Of a DNA stretch of 64,000 nucleotides, positions 55,510-64,000 are shown piece after piece. A model generated the notes under the pieces. That model worked only from the letters and a program-made list of their open reading frames with translations. It made no database searches and was not told where the DNA came from. This DNA is from Actinostola sp. cb2023. Its lineage: Eukaryota > Cnidaria > Anthozoa > Actiniaria > Actinostolidae. The position numbers and the translations under genes are program-made. The DNA is taken from the NCBI GenBank assembly GCA_033675265.1, contig JAUJYZ010001026.1, positions 124,001-188,000 on the forward strand. Direction: 5' to 3'. Position 1 is the stretch's first letter; the number at the start of each line of letters is the position of its first letter.

Positions 55510-57055
55510 TTTTTACTCGGGCCCTTCCGAAGGAAGCCCGAGTTATAAAATGGGTTTTTCGGTAGTAGTAGTAGTAGTAGTTTTGTTCGGTCAAAGAATG
55601 AAGAAAGTATGCGACGTATTTAATCGTATCGAGTTTCAAGATTATTCAGCAGATTAGAAAAAACAAACGACACACAGGACTCAAGTAGATTTGAATCTTA
55701 GTTTTGAAAGCAGCTGTAGATCTTCAAGCTATTAAAGGTCAGGATTCTAGTTATAATTAAACTCACGACCAGCGATGTAACTACATATTGACAGAAAGCT
55801 ATATGTACAGAAGTCATGCAAGCAATCGAGCCAGTCGAGTCAGTATTTTCAGTAACTCACGATGGATGTTTATTTTATTCCACGTTTGAAAAATTTAGTA
55901 CGATTACAGTTGTGTGATCCTTGTGTGAGTCATGTTTGTTGCTAATTGAAATAGTACGTGTACAGCTATGTCCTTGAGTATTTATAATTAAACTCACGAC
56001 CAGCGATGTAACCGTACATCTATTGACAAAAAGCTATATGTACAGAAGTCATGCAAACAGTCGAGCCAGTCGAGCTATTTTCAGTAACTCATGATGGATG
56101 TTTATTTCAATCCACGTTTGCAAAGGTTTTTTTTATAGGCCATGCCGTTAAAAACCCGTTAGCAGCTTCGTCGAGCTTCGCCAGATCATAGTCTGAATCG
56201 TCTGGATGTTATATTATTATGTCTCTGAAGCTAGAGAGCGGAGGGTTTGATTTTCCAGTAGATTTTATTTTGTTTTGATAGCTATAATCTCGGTTTGCTT
56301 GCTGCCTGATTGTCGTCACGCGCCGTGAAAAACCGTTTAAAAAGTATCCGACAGTAAAACGAAACACATTTCTCAGTTTTATAATGATGGATGGTTATTT
56401 GATTCGACGTTGGAAAAATTCAGAAGGAAAAGAAATCGTATAAATCGTACTTCAAAACTTCATCAAAGTCAAAGAACGAAATTTGGGATCATGCCAAAGT
56501 AGTTTTAATAGCCTATTTATACCACAGGCAACCCAAGCTCTTATTTAGTGGTTTTTGGTAATTTTTTTAAATTGCTTAAAAGAGTGAGAATTTGATTGAA
56601 ATAAACATACCATTTCTTCAGAAGTCGTATTTAGTCGTTTATTTGGTGATTTGAGCGTTTTTTCCTATCCTGGGCTCTCCTATCCCACGGAAATGGTATG
56701 TTTATTTCAATCAAATTCTCACTCTTTTAAGCAATTTTAAAAAAATTACCAAAAACCACTAAATAAGAGCTTGGGTTGCCTGTGCAAGTACGTGCTACGG
56801 AAGTACGATTCGGAGATTTTTATCTATGCTCACCGACACATATATACATAAAACAATGGTAAACAAAATTAGTTACAGACGTTTCGGGCATAGCCCTTCA
56901 TCAGTGAAGAACTTCATCAATCAAGAACTTCTTGTTCATACATAGTCTCCCTCGTCACGCAACTGTCAGTCATTGTCAGGTCTCTCCTCACGCAACTGAC
57001 ATTGTCCTTGTCATAAGCCCGAGTGTACGCTCATTGAGCGTCTTGTTCTAATATA
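55510..57055. mobile_element. long interspersed repeat with ACTCGGGC ends
   Basis: Left TTTACTCGGGCCCTTCCG with AGCCCGAGTTATAAAATGGG; right AAGCCCGAGTGTACGCTCAT then TGAGCGTCTTGTTCTA. The ends are of the same type as 45043-45232. Inside, a ~115-base block (TTAAACTCACGACCAGCGAT) is duplicated at about 55757 and 55985, and a separate foldback sits at 56515-56790. No coding sequence was recognised. Confidence 0.6.
56515..56790. mobile_element. foldback with CCACAGGCAACCCAAG end
   Basis: ACAGGCAACCCAAGCTCTTA and AATTTGATTGAAATAAACAT are matched by TAAGAGCTTGGGTTGCCTGT and ATGTTTATTTCAATCAAATT. About 275 bases, small loop. Confidence 0.88.
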
Positions 57056-58130
57056 ACTCATGCAAGCAGCTGGCATTTTTGGTGCGTTCCGTTACGACGC
57101 GTGACCATTGGTGCGTGACACCGGCGTAACTGACCCCTTCCCATCTTCATTTTGAAATAAAAAAGACTGTTTACATCTAAATATTAAGGCCCCATGAAGT
57201 GAAAAATACAATAAATTTATCGGTTGTCTTTTGAAATTGCGAAAACCATGTAAATCTTAGAAAAGAATCTTAGAAAACGTTTTTCATCTAACCATTCCCT
57301 TCCCCTCCCTTCCCTAGCTAAAACCATGAAGCTGAGGGAGGCCTGGGTCTAGTGCCTCTGGAAAACATGGCTGCCGAGAGAAAAGTTGAAATCAGCTTTG
57401 TTTTGTCGTCGTGTTTTTCGCTTCCTCTTTTTCGACAAGGAGGTCAAGCTTGTTGATAGCATGAGGGAGGTCGTCAAGAATGATAAAAGTACCACCTCAA
57501 AGAGATACTCATGCGAAAAAAAGAGAAAAGGAGGCCAAATCGTCAGTGTCCCGTTTATACAGGTGAACTTGATACGGATAATTTCGTTTCCTCGATAGAA
57601 GTTTCACTTTCTTTCTTTACATTTTAAGCCGTTTCTATCGTTAACTTATTGTATGTAGACCTTGGTTTCTCTGCGAATAGTTAGGGTGGTTAAATACTGG
57701 AGGGTTTTGAACGTTTTTGTGGTTATGATGGTCGTAATGATGTGTTTTGAATCAGTCTTTGTACGCGATGGTGAAATAAGATGCGTCATGTCGTTCGTTT
57801 GATGTTCACGAACCCTTTAAACGAAAACATTCTCTTTGTACATGTGAAAATATATCAATTGGGACTCAAATTATAGAAATGTTCCCAAATTTGGGTACAC
57901 GTAGTGCTACTACTAGTACTAGTAGTACTGACTCACTCTCAGTCTCACTGAGTATTACATTAGTCTGTATCCAAATATTCTATACTCACATTAATTAACG
58001 CAGTGCGATATACTACTGAGCGATGCATTACGTTTATGTACGCTCTGGAGTGAATTTTTAATGATTGCTCTTTCGTATTTGTTAATGAAAGTTTAATAGG
58101 CTGAAATGACATTGTTGTCTGCATCTACAG
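57056..58130. other. 5' region of SMG5
   Basis: No repeat of note. Contains two ATGs in good context (57367, 57461). The second opens MREVVKNDKSTTSKRYS; ending at 57510 it would join the next exon in phase to give KRYSASVQLAQRLD. That resembles the SMG5 start, but the donor there would be ATGCGA rather than GT. The first coding exon is therefore unsettled. Confidence 0.35.
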
Positions 58131-58229
58131 AGCCTCTGTGCAGTTGGCCCAGCGACTTGACATATTGTGCAAGGCAACAGTTCACTGGAATGAGCTCTTT
58201 CAATCTGAAACGTTAGGAATCAGGCAGAG
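58131..58229 (+). CDS. SMG5: SMG5 exon (first firm)
   Basis: Acceptor TCTGCATCTACAG. Reads ASVQLAQRLDILCKATVHWN then ELFQSETLGIRQ. Donor GTACAT leaves AG, completing Arg with the next exon. Confidence 0.88.
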
Positions 58230-61200
58230 GTACATGTATGATAGTATTAGCCTATACAAATACTTGGTTATGTTATGCATATTTTATATTTTAAATGATT
58301 TTAATTATATATATGTTTAACATCTTTATGTTTAACAATATTGTTTGACGCAACTGGATTGAATATATACTAAATTATGATAACCCAGTGATGATGTACA
58401 TGTGTATTTTCTTCGCTGATCACTCGCATTGTCACAGGACATAAAATGGTTGATTCCAGATGACATGCATCATAATTCACTTGTCTTTTCTTGCTTGCAA
58501 AATAATTGTCTATATATGGCAAGCCCATTCAATGATATGGAAATACAGTCGAACTCGTATTCTATAAAGCGGCCACCCACTACTAAGCGACCAGTTATCA
58601 AAGTCCTGAAACTAATCTGTTTTGCTGTAAAACCTCCCTCTATTATGAAAGCGGCCAACCCCTAATAAACGGCCACTTGCCATTTCCCCGAGGGTGGCCA
58701 CTTACAGGAGTTCAACTGTACAAGTTTGTATAAAAATACTATTACGACTGTAGACTGCCATACCCTGCGAGTGGAGGGTTTTTTCTACTCGCCCAGGGAA
58801 AAAAAGACCTCTGCTTGCAGGGTAAGACTGCCTTGAAATGGGGAAAATGTAATGACATTGGTTGTATTTACATCTACTTGTCTTTTTAACTTGCAACAGA
58901 TTAAAGTCCAACTGTGAGAGTTTGTTGTTCACAAACCCACAAGAGTATGGACGAAAAGCTGAGGACTTGTTGTGGAGAAAAGTATTTTACGATGTCATAC
59001 AGTTGTTGAAGCAGCAAAGAAAGGTAAGTTTCTTGAGTTTATACATGTGTTCTGTTTATTGATAAAGGAGGAGCAAGGATGGCTTTAGTTGGTTAGGACA
59101 CAGCTTTCTAAGGCCGTGTTTACATTTGGTGGTTTACTGAAGTAAACGAGTTACTGAACTTTGGTAGAAATTAGAAAACTATTGTTTCTTGAGCCTGATT
59201 TGCACCTTGGTAAAATGCTCTTGAAAGTGCAAACATGGCTTAAGCAGGAAGTGCTCGGTTTGATTCTTCATGACCTCACATCCTTGTTTTGACTACCCTC
59301 AAATCTGTGTAGCTCAGTGCGACTTTAAATACCCACCCATGAGATGGAGCACTGATGGAGGGAAGGGTAGAGGGGGTACCATCCCGCCCTGGTGAAGGGG
59401 TACGGGACCTTAATTTTACAGACCCATCATCATCATAAACTTTATTAACGTGTCAGACTTCTAGCATACCACAAGTGGTACACTAATCAGGGACACTTAA
59501 TTAAGACATGACAGGATTGTTACAAGGTATTCGAGTAGCAGGATGCTGTAAAATATAAGCTACAGTGTACATAGCTAGCCTTGTTACTGTACATGTATAT
59601 TTATTTAGTCCTGTGTGATCTAAGTGTGAAAAGTGAGTTATTAATTAATTAATACAATAATAATAAAAATATATAATAATTATTATTATTGTCACATGAT
59701 CAGAGTCACCATGGCAACTGCCACAACTTGTAGTAATTTTACTCACATATGAAGACCACTAGTTGAAATGTCGTGCTTACAAACAGTGACTTTGATTGTG
59801 TGACAATCGACTAAGTCTATTTCTTACTTCATCACCTTCATGTATACAGCTATTTCAAAAAACGCTGTCGGAGCCAAAGGTGATAGGCAATTGGCGATAG
59901 GCGAAAGGATGTTTTTGTCTGGTTTTCTCAAAATAGCTTAAAATTTCACAAACCCGTCACATAGATTGAACGTTATGGACCTAAAGGGTGGTTATAATAA
60001 ACATTGCCAGTGTTTTTCGCCTTTGGCTCAGACAACATTTTTTGAAATAGCTCTATTTTATTTCAGTACATAATAGTCATTATTTATCGTTATATTTAGG
60101 TATCTGAAGGTGACCTTGAGCTTGAGAGTGCGTGTCGTTCCCATTTACTATCAGCATCAGGGTATTACTTTCATCTGTTGCTTAAATTGCAGCAGCATTA
60201 TGCCATCAAATTAGATGGCATAGTTTCATGGACTACAACTGAATATAAAGGTAGGAGCTAGTCAACCTTGCTCTCTTTCACTCTCTCATTGCATTAACAG
60301 TGTCATACTGACCCTGGTTGTATAACAGGTGGATAGTGCTATCCACTGGATAAATCCTTATTCAGTGGATAAGTTGATGCCATTAGAGTCGTTTTCGTAT
60401 GAGTGGGAAACCTACGGCACAGAGTTACGGTCACAATACGGAATTGAAGACATTGTATTCAACCAATTACAGCGCACAAAATCATCACTCAACCAATCAG
60501 AATGCTTGGATATGGCATGATGATGGTGTGATACGGTCACTGTACGGCATGAACCATAGCGTAGCTACTTCCCACTCGTACGAAAACGACTCTATCTAAT
60601 AAAGTTATCCACTGGATAAGGATTTATCCAACGAATAGCGCTATCCACCTTTTGTACGACCGGGGCCAGGTGTATAGATGTGTATTGTGAATTGCTAAAG
60701 AGAAGACTAGCTAAACACTAGGATCCCCAGTCTAGGGGGAGAAACATAACACCTAGTCAATTGTCGCTCTATTATTATTAATGATTATTTGTATTTTTGA
60801 GGGTCACAAGGTTAAAATAATATCATTTTGACAACCCTAGAAAGAGTTCAGAATAATATTTGCTTGTTGGAACATCATTATGATTACTTGCTCTGCTGTC
60901 TTTAGATTCATCAAATGAATCTAACAAGGAAGTCAAAGAATGGGCTATGAAGGCTTGCCAGAGATGTCTACTTAGCCTTGGAGATTTGGGTAACGACAAT
61001 ATGAACTTTTTTTCAGCTGTTGCATTGCCTGTGCAAGGCACTCTACATTTGTGATTTTTATTGCACACTTACATGTACAAAGCAACAATTCTACCAAAGT
61101 TGCTTTGCCAGTGCAATCACACAATCAGCTTTACTGACAGCTTGTGTATTACATTGTAATGCCTTTTTTTAAACTGTCGATTAGCTCGCTACCAGCAAGA

Positions 61201-61950
61201 GTTTGAAGGAGTAAGCAAGAACATGAAGCTGGCTGAGAGGTTTTACTTGGAAGCATTTCATCTTAATCCTGATTTAGGTAAGAACCAATGGCCACCTTAG
61301 AGTCATTTTCGTATGAGTGGGAAACCTACGGCACAGATTTACGGTTACGGTGTGGAACCCAAGACATTCTATTCAACCAATCACAGCGTACAAAATCATT
61401 GCTCAACCAATCAGAATGCTTAAACACAGCATGGTAATGGCATGCTCCCGTCACCGCATGGCATGAACCGTACTGTAACTACTTCCCACTCGTACGAAAA
61501 CGACTCTAAGCAGATTCAGTGAAGGCAATGTGCTGTAAATACTTTCTGAATACTCCAGTTTCTAGTTGTTAAGCGATGACCGCTGTCCTTGACAAAAGAC
61601 GCATTTGCTCAGGCTAAGCCTCCATTCAGTGTAAATTATTCACAAATACCGACAGGAACGCGAAAAAGTGTTGACATTCAACAATAGAAACCATTTTTAA
61701 TTGCACGGGTTATTCTCTGAATTGAGGCTAAGCCTGAGCAAACGCGTCTTTTGTCAAGAAGTACAGTGGTGTCTAAACAAACTCGAAACGGGAGTATTTC
61801 AATAAACTTTCTTAACAAATGTTTTTGGTGTCACTCGCATTACATATACATGTATGTCATTGCCTTTGTAGGTATGCCACACAACCAACTTGGTACACTA
61901 TTAGGGGGGATGTCTTGTGGCTGTGAAGGAGTTTATCACTACATGAGGTG
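58131..61950 (+). CDS. SMG5: SMG5, 5' part of the gene (continues beyond the window)
   Basis: SMG5 is a nonsense-mediated mRNA decay factor. In animals it pairs with SMG7 through 14-3-3-like/TPR domains, binds phosphorylated UPF1 and ends in an inactive PIN domain. Six consecutive exons encode about 209 residues of the N-terminal 14-3-3-like/TPR region, ending inside a Cys codon at 61950. Landmarks: YGRKAEDLLWRKVFYDVIQL, ACQRCLLSLGDLARYQQEF, LAERFYLEAFHLNP and GMPHNQLGTLLGG, all close to SMG5 of other animals and less so to SMG7 or SMG6. The later TPR part and PIN domain should lie to the right. Introns hold MITEs. Confidence 0.93.
58547..58712. mobile_element. MITE, TACAGTYGAAC family
   Basis: TACAGTCGAACTCGTATTCT pairs imperfectly with CTTACAGGAGTTCAACTGTA. 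AAAGCGGCCACCC and GGGTGGCCACTT are the inner arms. Confidence 0.78.
58900..59023 (+). CDS. SMG5: SMG5 exon
   Basis: Reads LKSNCESLLFTNPQEYGRKA then EDLLWRKVFYDVIQLLKQ. It matches SMG5 YGRKAEELLWRKVYYEVIQL. Donor GTAAGT, phase 0. Confidence 0.95.
60100..60250 (+). CDS. SMG5: SMG5 exon
   Basis: Acceptor TTATATTTAG. Reads VSEGDLELESACRSHLLSAS, GYYFHLLLKLQQHYAIKLDG, IVSWTTTEYK. Donor GTAGGA. Confidence 0.94.
60306..60671. mobile_element. MITE nested inside another MITE
   Basis: Outer ends CCCTGGTTGTATAACAGGTG and CACCTTTTGTACGACCGGGG, with GGATAGTGCTATCCACTGGA mirrored at the right. Inner element 60377-60597 has AGAGTCGTTTTCGTATGAGT and ACTCGTACGAAAACGACTCT. Confidence 0.88.
60906..60989 (+). 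CDS. SMG5: SMG5 exon
   Basis: Acceptor GCTGTCTTTAG. Reads SSNESNKEVKEWAMKACQRC then LLSLGDL. Donor GTAACG. Confidence 0.94.
61185..61277 (+). CDS. SMG5: SMG5 exon
   Basis: Acceptor ACTGTCGATTAG. Reads RYQQEFEGVSKNMKLAERFY then LEAFHLNPDL. Donor GTAAGA. Confidence 0.95.
61298..61509. mobile_element. MITE with AGAGTCRTTTTCG ends
   Basis: TTAGAGTCATTTTCGTATGA pairs with TCGTACGAAAACGACTCTAA. It begins about 20 bases after the SMG5 donor at 61278. Confidence 0.9.
61546..61798. mobile_element. foldback of the TTGACAAAAGA family
   Basis: GAATACTCCAGTTTC and TTGACAAAAGACGCATTTGC pair with GAAACGGGAGTATTTC and GCAAACGCGTCTTTTGTCAA. GAGGCTAAGCCTGAGC is also mirrored. Related to 15320-15890 and 19507-19700. 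Confidence 0.85.
61872..61950 (+). CDS. SMG5: SMG5 exon
   Basis: Acceptor TTGCCTTTGTAG. Reads MPHNQLGTLLGGMSCGCEGV then YHYMR and the first two bases (TG) of a Cys codon. Donor GTAAGT. The next exon was not found before the end of the window. Confidence 0.94.
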
Positions 61951-62104
61951 GTAAGTACTGTACATATAGCTGTATTTATATAATAATATTTATTGGTATA
62001 TTACTCACACTTTGGTTGGTTGAGGGCCGTGTGTTATTAGAGTACAGACACACAGATGACATCACAAGATAATGTAATTTTCAAAATATTATATCAAACA
62101 AACA

Positions 62105-62400
62105 AGTCGCTCTATAAGCATTCACTCATGATCAGGCTTCAGCAATGAGCCTTTATTTTTTATTTATTTTTTCAAGATTCGCCCATAGGGCAGGTGTTGT
62201 ATGATAGGACACAAAGTCCCCTTTACAATACATTACACCACGTCCCACCCAATAAGAATATAACCTAGTATACCCAACCCTTGATGAATTCCCAATATGA
62301 AATCGCCCAGTTGCCGATTTGTGGCCATAAGAAAAAGCAAACCCATTTTTCAAATTGCTGTGCCACAGGCAGCCTGCCAAGTAGTAAATGCACTCTTATA
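62105..62400. mobile_element. interspersed element, inverted copy of the 45043 type
   Basis: Read in reverse it has ACTTGGCAGGCTGCCTGTGG, AAAAATGGGTTTGC, TTATGGCCACAAATCGGCAA and the end GTGAATGCTTATAGAGCGAC, as at 45043-45232, with about 100 bases of different interior. Confidence 0.8.
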
Positions 62401-62663
62401 GATGCACAGAAGAGATTGAAATGTGATGACAACATTTTTGAAGCTGACACACAAGGCTAATTTTATAGCTAGGACAGGTGGCTACTTTGCACTTGATACT
62501 CGGCAGAATTGACAGTGCAGGCTTCTATTGAGAACTCCGATTTATGTTCCTGAGAATGCTGACATCAAATCTCTAGCTTTAATAATCAGCCCAGAACAAT
62601 AAGTCATGTATTGGTACATGTAACACATTTTTTAAATATAGCATTCTCAAATTAATTTAGTAC

Positions 62664-63198
62664 AGTTGAACCCCGCTATCTTGAACTCGGTTATCTCGAA
62701 CTCCCCGCTATCTTGAACACAAACACATTTCCCTTGGATTTGCCCCTGTTTTTTTAGTCATTTACTATGGGCTATCTCGAACTCGGTTATCTCGAACTCC
62801 CTGCTATCTCGAACTATTTTCGATTCCCTTGACTCAAATCAACCCCAGTTATCTCGAACTCTAACCATAGAGTTGATGAATAAACAGAAGAAAGTGTCAC
62901 AACCCAGTTGGAAGGCAAAACATCAATTGAACGTTAATTGTTCTGTATACTATCTTTGTTCGAATTCGTCTCAATCACGCCTGTGCCGGCTCACAAACAA
63001 CTTGTATCAAAATGCATATTTGTTGTGTTTGTTGCATATTTTTTCAAACAAAATTATATATTAGCTCCATTTGAAACACTGTGTTAATTATTAATGAAAT
63101 ATCAGTGAAATGACACTGACCCGGTTATCTCGAACCCCTGCTATCTTGAACTAATTTTCCTTTTCCTTCAGAGTTTGAGATAGTGGGGTTCTACTGTT
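62664..63198. mobile_element. TACAGTYGAAC-family element with internal copies
   Basis: TACAGTTGAACCCCGCTATC at the left and TGAGATAGTGGGGTTCTACT at the right. GGTTATCTCGAACTC and similar strings recur inside. The middle part (about 62870-63110) is unrelated AT-rich sequence. Confidence 0.78.
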
Positions 63199-63391
63199 AG
63201 TAATTATTATGCATATATTATAACATCATTTTATCTTGAAGCTTTTATATTTTATACTCTTATACTAGCTAGACTTTTATTTTATTGTCTTGTAAAGTGC
63301 ATTTGATCATCTTGTCATGAAAAATGTGCTATAGAAATTAATAAATTATTATAAATTATTAAAATGCTACTTGGACGAAAATCGATTGATT

Positions 63392-63890
63392 TAACTTGTC
63401 GAGCAGAGGGATGGGATGTAGGTGCCTTCACTACAGCAGAATTCCCGGCAATAAGCAACAAGCCAATAAGGAGGTAACCATGGCAACCTAGCCACAGGTC
63501 ACCCCCTTCATGGGCACCTTGTCACACTGATTTCTCAGTGGAAAACTTGTTATACTTACCACTCCTTCTTCTATCAATGGCGGCTGGGTGGGTGGGGCAA
63601 CAGCAAAAACCCACAAGCTAACCAGCAATGGCAGAGCAAAGCAACGAGCAATGGCAGAGCAAGCGGCATGCGAGCAACGTGGCGAGCAACTGAGCCAGGT
63701 GCATGCGCAGTACCAATGATACCGCTGACCTGGCATCTCTCCTAGTTAACTTTGCTTACTAGTAACCACATTTAACTTGTCGAGCAGAGGGATGGGATGT
63801 AGGTGCCTTCACTACAGCAGAATTCCCGGCAATAAGCAACAAGCCAATAAGGAGGTAACCATGGCAACCTAGCCACAGGTCACCCCCCAA
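63392..63890. repeat. ~115-bp direct repeats flanking ~270 bases
   Basis: AACTTGTCGAGCAGAGGGAT through GCCACAGGTCACCCCC occurs at about 63393-63508 and again at about 63774-63888. Copies are almost identical, so the duplication is recent. No LTR-type ends (TG...CA) or coding domain were seen. SMG5 intron presumably continues here to the window end. Confidence 0.85.
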
Positions 63891-64000
63891 GATATCCAAT
63901 TCCAAGCCAACTGAAGTGCTTGGAGAAGGTGGACCGTGGCGAGGCCATGGTTATGTCCACCATCCCCAAAACAGAACTCCAAGCACACCATCCCTCAATC

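Noticed and set aside
63392..63890. Direct repeats considered as LTRs of a retrotransposon
   Set aside because: Only about 270 bases lie between them, with no primer site, polypurine tract or TG...CA ends.

Overview
Eukaryotic, animal nuclear DNA. Coding exons are split by introns with GT/AG ends, and the genes are metazoan: peptide-amidating monooxygenase (PAM), cyclophilin E (PPIE), SMG5, a C2H2 zinc-finger protein, and a secreted protein with ShKT, F5/8C (discoidin) and trypsin-like domains. The ShKT/F5-8C/trypsin combination and the abundance of short foldback repeats suggest a non-bilaterian animal, most likely an anthozoan cnidarian. That placement is inference. No rRNA, tRNA or CRISPR array was seen, and nothing looks bacterial.

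Layout. 1-1370: AT-rich duplicated sequence. 1371-2386 (+): last exon of a C2H2 zinc-finger gene. 2387-5933: intergenic, with mobile-element debris. 5934-30272 (-): a complete PAM gene with about 20 exon positions, encoding a signal peptide, a PHM copper monooxygenase domain and a PAL lyase domain, with the stop directly after PAL. One exon position exists in three alternative versions, and at least seven introns hold private minisatellites. 30439-32580: a ~1.09 kb tandem duplication just 5' of PAM. 32580-36401: intergenic, with large foldbacks. 36402-37295 (-): an intronless PPIE. 38716-53076 (+): the signal peptide/ShKT/F5-8C/ShKT/trypsin gene, 13 or 14 exons, almost all introns phase 1. Its protease domain has Thr at the catalytic Ser position, and the exon end carrying that site is tandemly amplified about 20 times with its splice donor. 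53077-58130: intergenic repeats. 58131-61950 (+): 5' part of SMG5, running out of the window.

The main biological themes are in the introns. (1) Three different minisatellites (65, 33 and 91 bp) start at a splice-donor junction and duplicate donor-like sequence. (2) A short motif, CCACAGGNANCCCA, occurs at the ends of several foldback elements and is the core of two unrelated minisatellites. (3) Many palindromic MITE families are present, several nested, plus one Foldback-type element whose arms carry short subrepeats. The genes are independent of each other in function: PAM amidates secreted peptides, PPIE is a spliceosome-associated isomerase, SMG5 acts in nonsense-mediated decay, and the ShKT/trypsin protein is secreted.

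All exon boundaries were read by eye from reading frame, splice consensus and remembered family similarity; none was tested by alignment. Two PAM exons (2 and 11) are each one base out of phase, which may be assembly error.
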